Shown here: piece by piece, positions 8,513-16,855 of the stretch | Layout: each line of letters begins with the position of its first letter | Numbering within the stretch: position 1 is the stretch's first letter | NCBI GenBank assembly: GCA_964569385.1 | Contig: CAZMUM010000003.1 | Location: 89,567-153,566, forward strand | Direction of reading: 5' to 3' | Origin: JAADHX01 sp964569385 | GTDB taxonomy: Bacteria > Actinomycetota > Acidimicrobiia > Acidimicrobiales > Poriferisodalaceae | DNA length: 64,000 nucleotides | The notes under the pieces: generated by a model | Databases searched by the model: none | What the model saw: the letters and a program-made list of their open reading frames with translations, nothing else | Told to the model about the DNA's origin: nothing | Translations under genes and position numbers: made by a program

Positions 8513-9451
8513 CTAAAAGGTCGCGGTTGATCGTGGCGAAGAAGCCGACAAGGCGAGCATTGCCTTGACGCGACGGCTGTCGAGTTGCCAACGGATCGGG
8601 GGCAACGTCGCCTCTACCACGAGACCAGTTTCGTCGAATGTCGCCGAGGTGAGTGTGGCCGACGCTCCGAGCGGCTCGAACTCGTGGCGTTGATGAAGTC
8701 GCGACGGAAGGCGTAGTCGCCGACGCCCAATAGCGAGGCAACCGACCTCCACGATGGCAGCAGAGCCATCGACGGTAACGGTTAGCGGCGTACGGATAGC
8801 GGCCGGGAGCCACCTTCCGGTAACTGCTATGGGTGAACTCCCCTGTACTGGCGCCTGTTCTCGGATTGGGCGCAGGCAACACCGAAGTTGCCCGGCTACT
8901 GCTTGGAGTAACTTCTCGTATCCAACATGACCTGAGAGCGAGACACCGTCGAATTCGAGGTCGATCATGCCTGGGGTGGGTCGCATCATCGGTGTTTGCC
9001 CTAACTGGGCCACGTGCAGCCAGAGCCGGGGGCATCTAGCAACTAGGTGGTCCAACTCGACTTGCGGAGTAGCTACCCGGCTGCTTTGGCCGAAAAGGTC
9101 GCTACCGATCGAGATTCGGCCTGCGGCTGCCTCTCGAAGTTGTTGTTGCGCTAGTTGAGCGGCAACGCGCGCCGAATCAAGGCTGTCGTTCATGGCATTG
9201 AGGCTGGTCTTTAGCAACCGCAGCGGATCGAATGGACCCGCTGTCGCCGCGTTGGCGGCGTGTCTAACCATTCGCTCGAGGTGGGGGAGAGCCTCGGTGG
9301 TTACGTTCGAAAAGCGCAGCTGGTCTATTTGAACCACTACGTCGCCGACACGTAACTCTCTGTCTACTAGGCCAGCGACCGAATCGCCGAGCAGCGACCG
9401 AGCGAAATCGATAAGGCGAACTTCGGAGCCGCCGCTGTCTGGATTGGTCAT
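8513..9451 (-). CDS. Hypothetical protein, possibly DUF2993/LmeA-like
   Basis: 312 residues from the ATG at 9451; an upstream ATG at 9550 would run through the divergent promoter and is less likely. No signal peptide. The middle part is helical (residues 50-120) and the C-terminal 150 residues look like beta strands ending LGASATLTSATFDETGLVVEATLPPIRW, a layout reminiscent of DUF2993 proteins such as mycobacterial LmeA, a lipid-cleaving or lipid-binding fold. The similarity is weak. Divergent from the phasin-like gene, with whose promoter region it shares about 170 bases. Confidence 0.5.
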   Translation of the reverse strand: MTNPDSGGSEVRLIDFARSLLGDSVAGLVDRELRVGDVVVQIDQLRFSNVTTEALPHLERMVRHAANAATAGPFDPLRLLKTSLNAMNDSLDSARVAAQLAQQQLREAAAGRISIGSDLFGQSSRVATPQVELDHLVARCPRLWLHVAQLGQTPMMRPTPGMIDLEFDGVSLSGHVGYEKLLQAVAGQLRCCLRPIREQAPVQGSSPIAVTGRWLPAAIRTPLTVTVDGSAAIVEVGCLAIGRRRLRLPSRLHQRHEFEPLGASATLTSATFDETGLVVEATLPPIRWQLDSRRVKAMLALSASSPRSTATF

Positions 9452-9490
9452 GGATTGCCTCTTGATCGAGGTTCTGGTCAGCCGTGCGAA

Positions 9491-9551
9491 GAATAGTACG
9501 CAAACGATTGACAGCACCTTGCATCCTGCTATGCTAAGGATAGTTCGCAAG
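9491..9551 (+). promoter_or_regulatory. Promoter of the lipid-storage operon flanked by direct repeats
   Basis: TTGACA at 9508-9513 and TATGCT at 9530-9535 are separated by 16 bases, a good -35/-10 pair for a housekeeping sigma factor, giving transcription from about 9542 and an 80-base leader. Two direct repeats, GAATAGTACGCAAAC (9491-9505) and GGATAGTTCGCAAGA (9538-9552), flank it, one upstream of -35 and one at the start site. A 6-bp palindrome GAGCTA-AG-TAGCTC follows at 9551-9564. The layout fits a repressor operator; the XRE protein encoded two genes on is the obvious candidate. Confidence 0.55.
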
Positions 9552-9623
9552 AGCTAAGTAGCTCCCAGGAACCCAATCTAAGAATACTCAGAGTAACCAA
9601 ACCCCGAACAACCGGAGCACAAT

Positions 9624-10214
9624 ATGTCAACCGAAACCACCATCTTGCTGGACCGCATCCAAGAAGCGCAGGACAAGATCCTCCAAGGCTCACAAGACCT
9701 CCAAGATCGAATTGTCGAGATCAACACCAAGGCCGCGGCAGAGCTGAACGAACGCTCGCCGCGCCTGGCCGATGTCGCTGGCCGCGCCAGCGATGCCAGC
9801 GCCGAGTTGCAAACCAAGTTCATCGAACTCTCCGACAAGGGCCGAACCGAAGCCAAAGAACGCTTCGACGCCATTGCTGATCAGATCGAAGAGGTCTTCA
9901 CCAAGGTACGCGATCGCCTTCCAGAGGGACGCGACCTCAACCTGGGTTCGATCTCTTCGGTCGAGTTCCCTACCGCTCGCGAACTGCTCAACAACAGCCG
10001 CACTATGGCCGACCGAGGCATCGAAATGAACCGTTCGTTTGCCAAGAGTGTTGTAGCCGCATGGGCCCCAGCTGCCCCAGCAACCAAAAAGACTCCTTCC
10101 GCGAAGGCTGCCAAGAGCACAACCAACTCTTCCAAGGCTGCCAAGAGCACAACCAACACTGCGTCGACGCCAAAGTCCACGGCCAAGAAGTCTTCATCCA
10201 AGATGTCGGCCTGA
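9624..10214 (+). CDS. Phasin / HbhA-TadA-like lipid-inclusion surface protein
   Basis: 196 residues. Residues 1-115 are amphipathic coiled-coil helix without cysteine (LLDRIQEAQDKILQGSQ, IVEINTKAAAELNERS); residues 140-196 are a low-complexity Lys/Ala/Ser/Thr tail with the repeat KAAKSTTN occurring twice. This is the architecture of mycobacterial heparin-binding haemagglutinin and of Rhodococcus TadA, which coat triacylglycerol droplets, and of polyhydroxyalkanoate phasins. The neighbours are acyltransferases and no PHA synthase is in view, so a neutral-lipid inclusion role is favoured. GGAG lies 8-10 bases before the ATG. An XRE gene next to hbhA is also seen in mycobacteria. Confidence 0.7.
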   Translation: MSTETTILLDRIQEAQDKILQGSQDLQDRIVEINTKAAAELNERSPRLADVAGRASDASAELQTKFIELSDKGRTEAKERFDAIADQIEEVFTKVRDRLPEGRDLNLGSISSVEFPTARELLNNSRTMADRGIEMNRSFAKSVVAAWAPAAPATKKTPSAKAAKSTTNSSKAAKSTTNTASTPKSTAKKSSSKMSA

Positions 10215-10223
10215 TGCCGCTGC

Positions 10224-10240
10224 TCGGGCTTCGCCCCCGA
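10224..10240 (+). terminator. Weak hairpin between phasin-like and XRE genes
   Basis: TCGGGC and GCCCCCGA can pair around a TTC loop just after the phasin-like stop. No T-run follows. It could act as a partial terminator or RNA-stability element giving more of the structural protein than of the enzymes downstream. Confidence 0.25.
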
Positions 10241-10315
10241 TCCGATCGTCGCTGACGCTCCCAACTAGACGCACCCATCGCAGACACGCTAGAAACTGAC
10301 ATACCGGAGCCTCCC

Positions 10316-10696
10316 ATGACCGACAGCACCACCGACGACCGTTTAGGTTCGTTCATCAAGAGCCAACGCCGTCTGAAGGCTCTGAGCCAGCGCGAGTTGG
10401 CCAAACTCACAGATCTTTCCGACCCGTACGTCAGCCAGATCGAGAGAGGCCTTCACCAACCCTCGATTCGGGTGCTGAAATCGCTGGCCAAGGCCCTAAA
10501 CGTTCAAGTCGAAACAATGCTGTCATATGCCGGCCTGCTTGAGGCCAGAATTGGCGAAGCAGCTGTGGCCCCAGACTCCGAGGTTGCTATTCGCACCGAT
10601 ACCCGGCTCACCGACGGCCAAAAGGATGCTCTGCTTAGTGTGTACCGCAGTTACATAACCGCCAACGAACCAACAACTAGCGGAGCAACCTCATGA
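10316..10696 (+). CDS. XRE-family transcriptional regulator
   Basis: 126 residues with a Cro/CI-type helix-turn-helix at about residues 12-66: LKALSQRELAKLTDLSDPYV, then SQIERGLHQPSIRVLKSLAKALN. The rest is a short C-terminal segment without a recognised ligand domain. Located between the phasin-like gene and the acyltransferases and overlapping the next start (ATGA), so it is co-expressed with what it presumably controls; the direct repeats at 9491 and 9538 are plausible binding sites. The mycobacterial counterpart by context is the XRE gene beside hbhA. Confidence 0.85.
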   Translation: MTDSTTDDRLGSFIKSQRRLKALSQRELAKLTDLSDPYVSQIERGLHQPSIRVLKSLAKALNVQVETMLSYAGLLEARIGEAAVAPDSEVAIRTDTRLTDGQKDALLSVYRSYITANEPTTSGATS

Positions 10697-12123
10697 CCGG
10701 GGCGGCTTTTTTTGACTTAGATCGCACCCTTCTTGGGGGGTCGTCCGGCGCAGTTTTCCAGCGGACCCTTCGCGATCAGGGGTTAGGCCCCGACGTCGAC
10801 ATTCCAGGGTTGTCGGCCCTCAACAGTCTGTTTGGTCTTGCCGGCGAGACCCGAATGACCATGCGTTTAGCCAAGGCGTCGTCGCGCGCCGCCAAGGGTT
10901 GGTCGACCGATGCCGTCAGGACCGCAGCCGAGGCCGCGGTTCCAGAGTTGATCGAGCTTGTCGAGTCATTTGTCGCGATCGAGTTCGCCCGTCACCGCGA
11001 TGCCGGCCGCCCGATAGTTATGGCCACGTCGAGCCCGATGCAGCTAGTCGAACCTTTGGCGCGCGCTCTCGAAGTCGACGATGTGTTGGCGACCAAATGG
11101 GAAACAACCACTGGCGCCGATGGTGAGGTCTTCTCCGGTGGTATCGATGGCCGTTTCGTGTGGGCTAGAGACAAGTGGCTGGAGGTCAGAGACTGGTGCG
11201 CCGCCCATGGCGTCGATACTCGAGACAGTTGGGCTTACTCAGACAGTTACTACGACGCGGCGATGCTGGCAGGAGTCGGGCACCCGTGCGCGGTGAACCC
11301 CGACCCCAGGTTGGCGGCGGTGGCGACCCTGCAAGGTTGGCCCATACGGAGCCTCGGGAAACCGCCAGGTGTGGTCACGATTGCGGGGCGAGAACTCCAA
11401 GAGTTCATTAGGCCACTTAGTCGCCCTGAACTCGTACCCAATGCCAAGATCCAGATCGAGAACATCGAGAAGATCCCTTCCGATGGGTCGGCAATCGTGG
11501 TGGCCAATCACCGCAGCTACTACGACTCGACAGTTATGGGAATGCTCATCGCCAAAGCCGGACGGTCGGCCCGCTTCCTCGGCAAGAAGGAGGTGTTCGA
11601 TACTCCCGTACTTGGCCAGATAGCGGCCGCGATGGGCGGTATCCGAGTCGACAGGGGCACTGGTTCGGACGAACCCTTGGCTCACGCGATCGAGGCTCTT
11701 AAGGCTGGCGAACTGGTTATGTTGATGCCTCAAGGAACAATCCCGAGAGGTCCTGCTTTTTTTGAACCAGAGCTCAAGGGCCGGTGGGGAACTGCCAAGT
11801 TGGCGGCCGCCAGTGGCGCCACGGTGATTCCCGTAGGCCTGTGGGGAACCGAGAAGGTGTGGCCTCGCAGCCAGAAACTTCCATCGTTCGACGTGACTAA
11901 TCCACCTACCATTACGGTGACCGTTGGCGATCCAGTCGAGTTAACCGGCGAAGACATCGACGCCGATACCAGCGCCATCATGGCCGCCATCTCCGAGCTG
12001 TTGCCGCCTGAGGCCAAAGTCGAACACGACCCAACCAACGAAGAACTAATGGCAACATTTCCTCCTGGCTACAGTGGCGATCCCAACGCCGAACAGGATC
12101 GTCGACCGGGGACCGACACATGA
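10693..12123 (+). CDS. HAD-IB phosphatase fused to PlsC acyltransferase
   Basis: 476 residues. The N-terminal 220 residues are a HAD-IB phosphatase-like domain (FFDLDRTLLGGS, nucleophile Asp8 and acid Asp10; later DSWAYSDSYYDAAML). Residues about 240-440 are an acyltransferase domain with NHRSYYD at 272-278 and MPQGTIPRG in place of the usual PEGTR, a substitution I regard as usual in actinobacterial HAD-PlsC fusions. Dephosphorylation of phosphatidate or a lysolipid and acylation on one chain would deliver diacylglycerol to the next enzyme. ATGA overlaps link it to both neighbours. Confidence 0.85.
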   Translation: MTGAAFFDLDRTLLGGSSGAVFQRTLRDQGLGPDVDIPGLSALNSLFGLAGETRMTMRLAKASSRAAKGWSTDAVRTAAEAAVPELIELVESFVAIEFARHRDAGRPIVMATSSPMQLVEPLARALEVDDVLATKWETTTGADGEVFSGGIDGRFVWARDKWLEVRDWCAAHGVDTRDSWAYSDSYYDAAMLAGVGHPCAVNPDPRLAAVATLQGWPIRSLGKPPGVVTIAGRELQEFIRPLSRPELVPNAKIQIENIEKIPSDGSAIVVANHRSYYDSTVMGMLIAKAGRSARFLGKKEVFDTPVLGQIAAAMGGIRVDRGTGSDEPLAHAIEALKAGELVMLMPQGTIPRGPAFFEPELKGRWGTAKLAAASGATVIPVGLWGTEKVWPRSQKLPSFDVTNPPTITVTVGDPVELTGEDIDADTSAIMAAISELLPPEAKVEHDPTNEELMATFPPGYSGDPNAEQDRRPGTDT

Positions 12124-13556
12124 CCGACCCAAACATCACGTTCGAAGCAGCAATGAGCGATGCCGAAGCGCTCATGTGGAACATCGAAAAGGACCCTTGG
12201 CTAAACCCGAGCGGCTCGATGCTGATCATGCTCGACCGCCCGGTCCATTTCGAGAAGTTCCGCCGCCGCATGGCCAAGGCCACCCTCAGCATTCCCAGGC
12301 TGGTTCAGAAGGTCGAGCCCGGATTCGGTCGGTTCACTAACCCAAGCTGGGTGATCGACACTGCGTTCGAGCTCGAACATCATGTTCGACACGTTGCCAT
12401 GCCGGCCAAAGCCAATTCGAATGCCGACCTACGCGAAATGGCCACTCGAATTGGCCAGATTCCGTTCGATCGCACTAGGCCTCTATGGGAAATGCACATC
12501 ATCGACGGGTGTCACGACGATCGTGGTGCGCTCATTGTGAAAGTTCACCACTCCATCACCGATGGCAACGGTGCCATGCGAATGTCGCTTGCATACCTCG
12601 ATTTCGAGCGCAAGGTCCGCATGGACAAAAAGATCGACCTCGCGGCGAAGCTCGATGAAATGGCAACGGCTAGCGGAGCCGGCGGCAGCGCACCCCAAGA
12701 TGGCGCCATCGACATGGCCAAGGGTCTTGGCAAGCTGGTTCACCGAAACCTTAAGGTTGCCAGAGGTGCAGCCGCCGAGATGTCGATGTGGGGCGCTGAC
12801 CCTGAACGAATCGGCGAGATGTTCGGCGGTGCCAGTCGGCAGTTCGAATCGATGAAGGAGCAACTGGGCTTCGACGGGCAATCGTCGGGTGGGTCGCCCC
12901 TATGGCGAGAACGGAGTCGACATCGCCATCTCGAGGTGCTCGGTCTTGATCTCGACGACGTCAAGTCTGCTGCGAAAACAATGGACGGAACCATCAACGA
13001 TCTATTCGTGGCTGGCGCGGTTCACGGTGCGGCTCGTTACCACGAGAAGCGACAAGCCCAACTCGAGTCGCTTCACGTCAGCTTTGTCGTCAGCACCAAG
13101 GCCAAAGGCGATCGATCGGCTTCCAATAGTTTCACACCAGCACTCATCACCGCGCCCGCGGGAGCAATGTCTGCGGCGCAGAGGTTTGAGTCCCTCAGCA
13201 AACTTATGGGAGCGCGCCGTCGCACCATTCGTGGTGGTGGCCTACTTTCGGGAATTGCGAGCATGGTCAACCTGATGCCGACCTCGGTTGTCACCAAGGC
13301 CGCGAGAGCCCAGGGAGCCCGAGTCGATATCGCGACCTCCAATCTCCGCGGCGCACCGACCACCGTCTATGTGGGCGGAGCCAAGGTCAAGGCGATGTAC
13401 ACGTTGGGGCCTGTGGCCGGTACTGCGTTCAACCTCACCACGCTGTCATACGATGGAATGCTTCAGATGGGCATGCATATCGACCCGATTGCCGTCGATG
13501 ACCCCGCCGACCTGCGAGACTGCATCCGAGACGCATATGAGGAGCTGATGGCGTGA
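12120..13556 (+). CDS. Wax ester synthase / diacylglycerol acyltransferase (WS/DGAT)
   Basis: 478 residues, the usual length of the family. The catalytic HHxxxDG motif is HHSITDG at residues 143-149; the N-terminal MLIMLDRP and the C-terminal NLRGAPTTVYVGG (the ND/PLW-type region) and FNLTTLSYDGMLQMGMHID segments fit. WS/DGAT enzymes esterify diacylglycerol or fatty alcohol with acyl-CoA to make storage triacylglycerol or wax ester at the membrane-droplet interface. Start overlaps the HAD-PlsC stop and the end overlaps the acyl-CoA ligase start, so the four enzyme/regulator genes are one transcription unit. Confidence 0.9.
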   Translation: MTDPNITFEAAMSDAEALMWNIEKDPWLNPSGSMLIMLDRPVHFEKFRRRMAKATLSIPRLVQKVEPGFGRFTNPSWVIDTAFELEHHVRHVAMPAKANSNADLREMATRIGQIPFDRTRPLWEMHIIDGCHDDRGALIVKVHHSITDGNGAMRMSLAYLDFERKVRMDKKIDLAAKLDEMATASGAGGSAPQDGAIDMAKGLGKLVHRNLKVARGAAAEMSMWGADPERIGEMFGGASRQFESMKEQLGFDGQSSGGSPLWRERSRHRHLEVLGLDLDDVKSAAKTMDGTINDLFVAGAVHGAARYHEKRQAQLESLHVSFVVSTKAKGDRSASNSFTPALITAPAGAMSAAQRFESLSKLMGARRRTIRGGGLLSGIASMVNLMPTSVVTKAARAQGARVDIATSNLRGAPTTVYVGGAKVKAMYTLGPVAGTAFNLTTLSYDGMLQMGMHIDPIAVDDPADLRDCIRDAYEELMA

Positions 13557-15034
13557 ACGTCGCCGACATTATTTCTGGTCATGACGCAGACCGCACCGCC
13601 ATCGACAGCGATGCTGGCCCCCTTACCTATGGGGCTCTGCGCTCGCTTGTCGGCGAGACGGCCGCAGGCCTCGTCGCTCGCGGGGTTAACCCCCGAGATC
13701 GTGTCTGTCTGATAGCCGGCACAGAACAGGCATTCGTGGTCGGACTCATGGGCACGCTGGCCGCTGGCGCAATTGCTGTACCGCTTAACCCTGCGAGCCC
13801 AGCTCCAGAAGCGATTCGCCAACTCAGCTCGGTCGACCCAGTAGCTATTCTTGTTGGCGAGTCGAACCTTACCCACGCCACAGCCGTCGCTGCTGGCGTG
13901 GCTTCTGTGAAGTTCGTCGGAACGCCCGCTGGGCTCGAGCTCGATGGCGCCGACCACGTTGCCGTGAGCGGAGCACCCTATTCACCTCGCGAAGCAGGGC
14001 CCGACGACGAAGCCGCCCTATTGTTCACCAGTGGGACCTCGGGCGATCCCAGAGCAGCCTCGCTGAGTCACGGAAATCTGCTCGCAAGCCAGAAGCAGAT
14101 ACGAGACACATATGGCTCGATGCTCGACGCTGACGCCAAGGCGCTGCTTGCCCTTCCGTTGTTCCACATTTATGGCCTCAATCTTGTCGTTAACTCGCTG
14201 CTGGCAGTGGGAGCGTCGATCGTGCTCATCGAGAGATTCCACCCAACCGAGTTCATCGCGTCGATAGTCGAACATCGTCCAACGCACGTCCCTGGGGTAC
14301 CGCCTCTTTGGGCGGCGGTGGCCAAACACCCAGCGGCTTCGGCCGACGCGTTCTCGTCGGTGGTATCGGCCACAACGGGCGCCGCGGCACTCCCCATGTC
14401 GACGTTTCATGCAGCTAAGGAACGACTTGGCATCGAACTAAGCGAGGGTTACGGTCTCACCGAGACCGGCGGCATTGTGTCGTCGAGCTCGGGAATTCCC
14501 ATTCGACCAGGTTCGGTAGGCAAACCGTTGACTGGCGTCGAGATGCGCATCGTCGATGACGATGTCGATGTACCGGTTGGCGATCGCGGCGAGATTTGGG
14601 TCAGAGGCGACAACGTAACTGGCGGTTACTGGGACGACCTCGAAGCCACGGGTCGTTCAGTAACCTCTGATGGCTGGTTCCGAACCGGCGACATTGGTGT
14701 GGTCGACGACGACGGCTATCTGTACTTGGTCGATCGCTCTAAGGACATGATCATCGTGTCGGGCTTCAACGTCTTTCCAGCTGAGGTCGAAGAGGTCCTA
14801 ATGCAACATTCAGACGTTGCTGGGGTAATTGTGGTCGGTCGTCCAGACCAACGCACTGGTGAACGCGTTGTAGCCCACGTCAAGCTCGTCGACGGATCGT
14901 CAACGACTCCAGACCAGCTCACCGAACACTGCCTCGACAACTTGGCTAGGTACAAGTCGCCAACCGCGATCGTACTCGACGACGATCTGCCGATCAGCCT
15001 CACCGGCAAACGAGTGCGTCGCCTGCTGAAATAG
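13553..15034 (+). CDS. Fatty-acyl-CoA ligase (AMP-forming)
   Basis: 493 residues, GTG start in a GTGA overlap with the WS/DGAT gene. AMP-binding motifs: ALLFTSGTSGDPRAASLSH near residue 160, EGYGLTETGG near 300, WFRTGDIG near 380 and the C-terminal lysine in SLTGKRVRR. It would activate free fatty acids as acyl-CoA, the acyl donor required by the acyltransferases upstream. The usual TSGTTG phosphate loop is TSGTSG, a conservative change. Last gene of the operon; substrate chain length cannot be read from sequence. Confidence 0.9.
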   Translation: MNVADIISGHDADRTAIDSDAGPLTYGALRSLVGETAAGLVARGVNPRDRVCLIAGTEQAFVVGLMGTLAAGAIAVPLNPASPAPEAIRQLSSVDPVAILVGESNLTHATAVAAGVASVKFVGTPAGLELDGADHVAVSGAPYSPREAGPDDEAALLFTSGTSGDPRAASLSHGNLLASQKQIRDTYGSMLDADAKALLALPLFHIYGLNLVVNSLLAVGASIVLIERFHPTEFIASIVEHRPTHVPGVPPLWAAVAKHPAASADAFSSVVSATTGAAALPMSTFHAAKERLGIELSEGYGLTETGGIVSSSSGIPIRPGSVGKPLTGVEMRIVDDDVDVPVGDRGEIWVRGDNVTGGYWDDLEATGRSVTSDGWFRTGDIGVVDDDGYLYLVDRSKDMIIVSGFNVFPAEVEEVLMQHSDVAGVIVVGRPDQRTGERVVAHVKLVDGSSTTPDQLTEHCLDNLARYKSPTAIVLDDDLPISLTGKRVRRLLK

Positions 15035-15057
15035 CGCCAAGATCTCAACTTTGGTCT

Positions 15058-15735
15058 TCAGCCGCCCAGATGGGACAGAACCGCGTCGATAAAGCCGAAG
15101 TCCTTTGGCGTGGCGAAGTGATCGACATTGCGAAGGCTGTGGAGTGTGGCGTTCGGTATTGCGCCCACCAAAGGATCGGCTGGTCCGGCAAAGTCGTTTG
15201 TGCCTAGCACTACCGCTGTTGGTGCGGTGATGTTGGCCAAATCGCCGGGGCTCAACCTGGCGTGGCGGCGCCGCATGAAGGCAGCCATGGCGTCAGCGTC
15301 CTGACCAGGTTCGGACGCATAACGACCAAAGGCTTGGGCCATTGGGTCGTCTTGGGCCGCGTTGCCAGCGACGCCTCTGGCAATTCTCTCGCCTCGGTCT
15401 GGATCGTTTACGAACAAGTTCTGACCAACGCCAGCCACGACTAGTTTGGCCCACCGCGATGGTTCCAGTGAAGCCATCACCAGCAGAATTCGCGCTCCTG
15501 CCGAGAAGCCGACACCGTCGAGAGGACCAGCAGGCAAACTGGCTAGGAGCTCTTGTTCGAGGTTGGCGTAGTCGTCGGGATCGTGACTCTTCTGTTCGCT
15601 GGCGCCGTGCCCGGGAAGGTCAATGGCCACACATTCGCGCCCAAAGTCCGCCAGCAGATCGATTAGGCCAGTCGGCTCCCATGTCGACCGAACTGAACCG
15701 GTGAATCCATGGAGCAGAACAACAGGATTTGCCAT
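15058..15735 (-). CDS. Alpha/beta hydrolase, MenH-like
   Basis: 225 residues. VVLLHGFTGS at the N-terminus forms the oxyanion loop, GVGFSAGARI carries the nucleophile Ser (GFSAG), and NVDHFATP supplies the catalytic His near residue 205. The short length and GFSAGARI elbow resemble SHCHC synthase (MenH) of menaquinone synthesis, but no men genes are in view, so general esterase or lipase activity is equally possible. Convergent with the acyl-CoA ligase and divergent from the Gfo/Idh oxidoreductase. Confidence 0.75.
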   Translation of the reverse strand: MANPVVLLHGFTGSVRSTWEPTGLIDLLADFGRECVAIDLPGHGASEQKSHDPDDYANLEQELLASLPAGPLDGVGFSAGARILLVMASLEPSRWAKLVVAGVGQNLFVNDPDRGERIARGVAGNAAQDDPMAQAFGRYASEPGQDADAMAAFMRRRHARLSPGDLANITAPTAVVLGTNDFAGPADPLVGAIPNATLHSLRNVDHFATPKDFGFIDAVLSHLGG

Positions 15736-15832
15736 TAATGGGCCTCAACTTCTCGAACGACTGTGGCTGTCGGCGCACCGTAGTGCCGCGAACCGTGTCA
15801 GACCAAGCATCGCCACTAGGGTGTTGGCGAAT

Positions 15833-16855
15833 ATGACGGTCAGAGTCGGTTTCCTCGGCGCGGGCAATATCGCCACGTACCACTCCAAGAGCCTGCGGGC
15901 CTCTGGAGCGGACATGACTTGGTCTGCGGTGTTCGACACCGACCCAGATCGGGCCGCTCGATTCGCAGCTGGCACCGGCGCTCGGGTCTCTGGTAGTGCC
16001 GCCGATGTAGTGGCTCACAGTGATGCAATCTACGTTTGCACCTGGACCAGTGAGCACGAACATCTCGTCGAGTTAGCTGCTGGGGCAGGCAAGGCAGTCT
16101 TCTGTGAGAAACCGCTCGGTGTCGATTACGCCTCGGCCAAGCGGGTGGTAGACGCGGTCGAATCTACCGGTGTGGTGAATCAGGTCGGTTTGGTGCTTCG
16201 GCGATCGCCTGTGTTTCACCTTCTCAAGCATGTATCGCTCCATCCAGACGCTGGCCAACTCCAGACCGTGATTTTCCGCGACGACCAGTTCTTGCCAATT
16301 CAGGGGCGTTACGCCTCCACATGGCGGTCCGAGGTCGATAAGGCTGGCGCTGGCGTTCTAATCGAACACTCGATTCACGACATAGACCTTCTTGAGTGGA
16401 TGTACGGCCCGATCATCTCAGTATCGGCGACGGCCCGTTACGTTCATGAGATTGAGGGCATCGAAGACTCTGTGATTGTCTCGGCCGTGTTCGAGTCAGG
16501 GCTGCATGCGACGTTAACTTCGGTATGGCACGACATGCTCGAGCGGGTCTCGAATCGCCACGTCGAGGTTTTCGGCACCACGTTATGGGCCAGGCTCACC
16601 GGCGAGTGGTTCGGCGAGGTGGCATGGAACAACGGCGACAAAACGACCACGATCAGCGGCGCTGACCTGCTGGAACTCGCCAGCGAAGTGTCGCCAGGGG
16701 CCGGCGAGAATCCCGATGGGGCCTTCATCGAGGCCGTCAGCAACGACCGTCCCGCTTCACCGCCGTTGCGCGCCGCATTGCGCGCTCACCTAGTGGTCGA
16801 CGCGTGTTACCGGTCCATCGCCGCCGGCGGTTCTCTCGTGGCGATCGAGCAATGA
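15833..16855 (+). CDS. Gfo/Idh/MocA-family oxidoreductase
   Basis: 340 residues from ATG at 15833; the longer frame upstream overlaps the divergent hydrolase gene. The N-terminal Rossmann fold has VGFLGAGNIATYHSKSL; the family EKP motif is present as VFCEKPLGVDY near residue 95, and the second domain contains GVLIEHSIHDIDLLEWM with the catalytic-region histidines. Such enzymes oxidise sugars or inositols with NAD(P). The stop overlaps the DUF4129 gene by 4 bp, tying a sugar oxidoreductase to a MoxR-DUF58 operon, which is unusual. Confidence 0.85.
   Translation: MTVRVGFLGAGNIATYHSKSLRASGADMTWSAVFDTDPDRAARFAAGTGARVSGSAADVVAHSDAIYVCTWTSEHEHLVELAAGAGKAVFCEKPLGVDYASAKRVVDAVESTGVVNQVGLVLRRSPVFHLLKHVSLHPDAGQLQTVIFRDDQFLPIQGRYASTWRSEVDKAGAGVLIEHSIHDIDLLEWMYGPIISVSATARYVHEIEGIEDSVIVSAVFESGLHATLTSVWHDMLERVSNRHVEVFGTTLWARLTGEWFGEVAWNNGDKTTTISGADLLELASEVSPGAGENPDGAFIEAVSNDRPASPPLRAALRAHLVVDACYRSIAAGGSLVAIEQ

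Noticed and set aside
9624..10214. PHA granule phasin
   Set aside because: No PHA synthase or depolymerase gene is in view; the acyltransferase neighbours favour triacylglycerol or wax ester inclusions.
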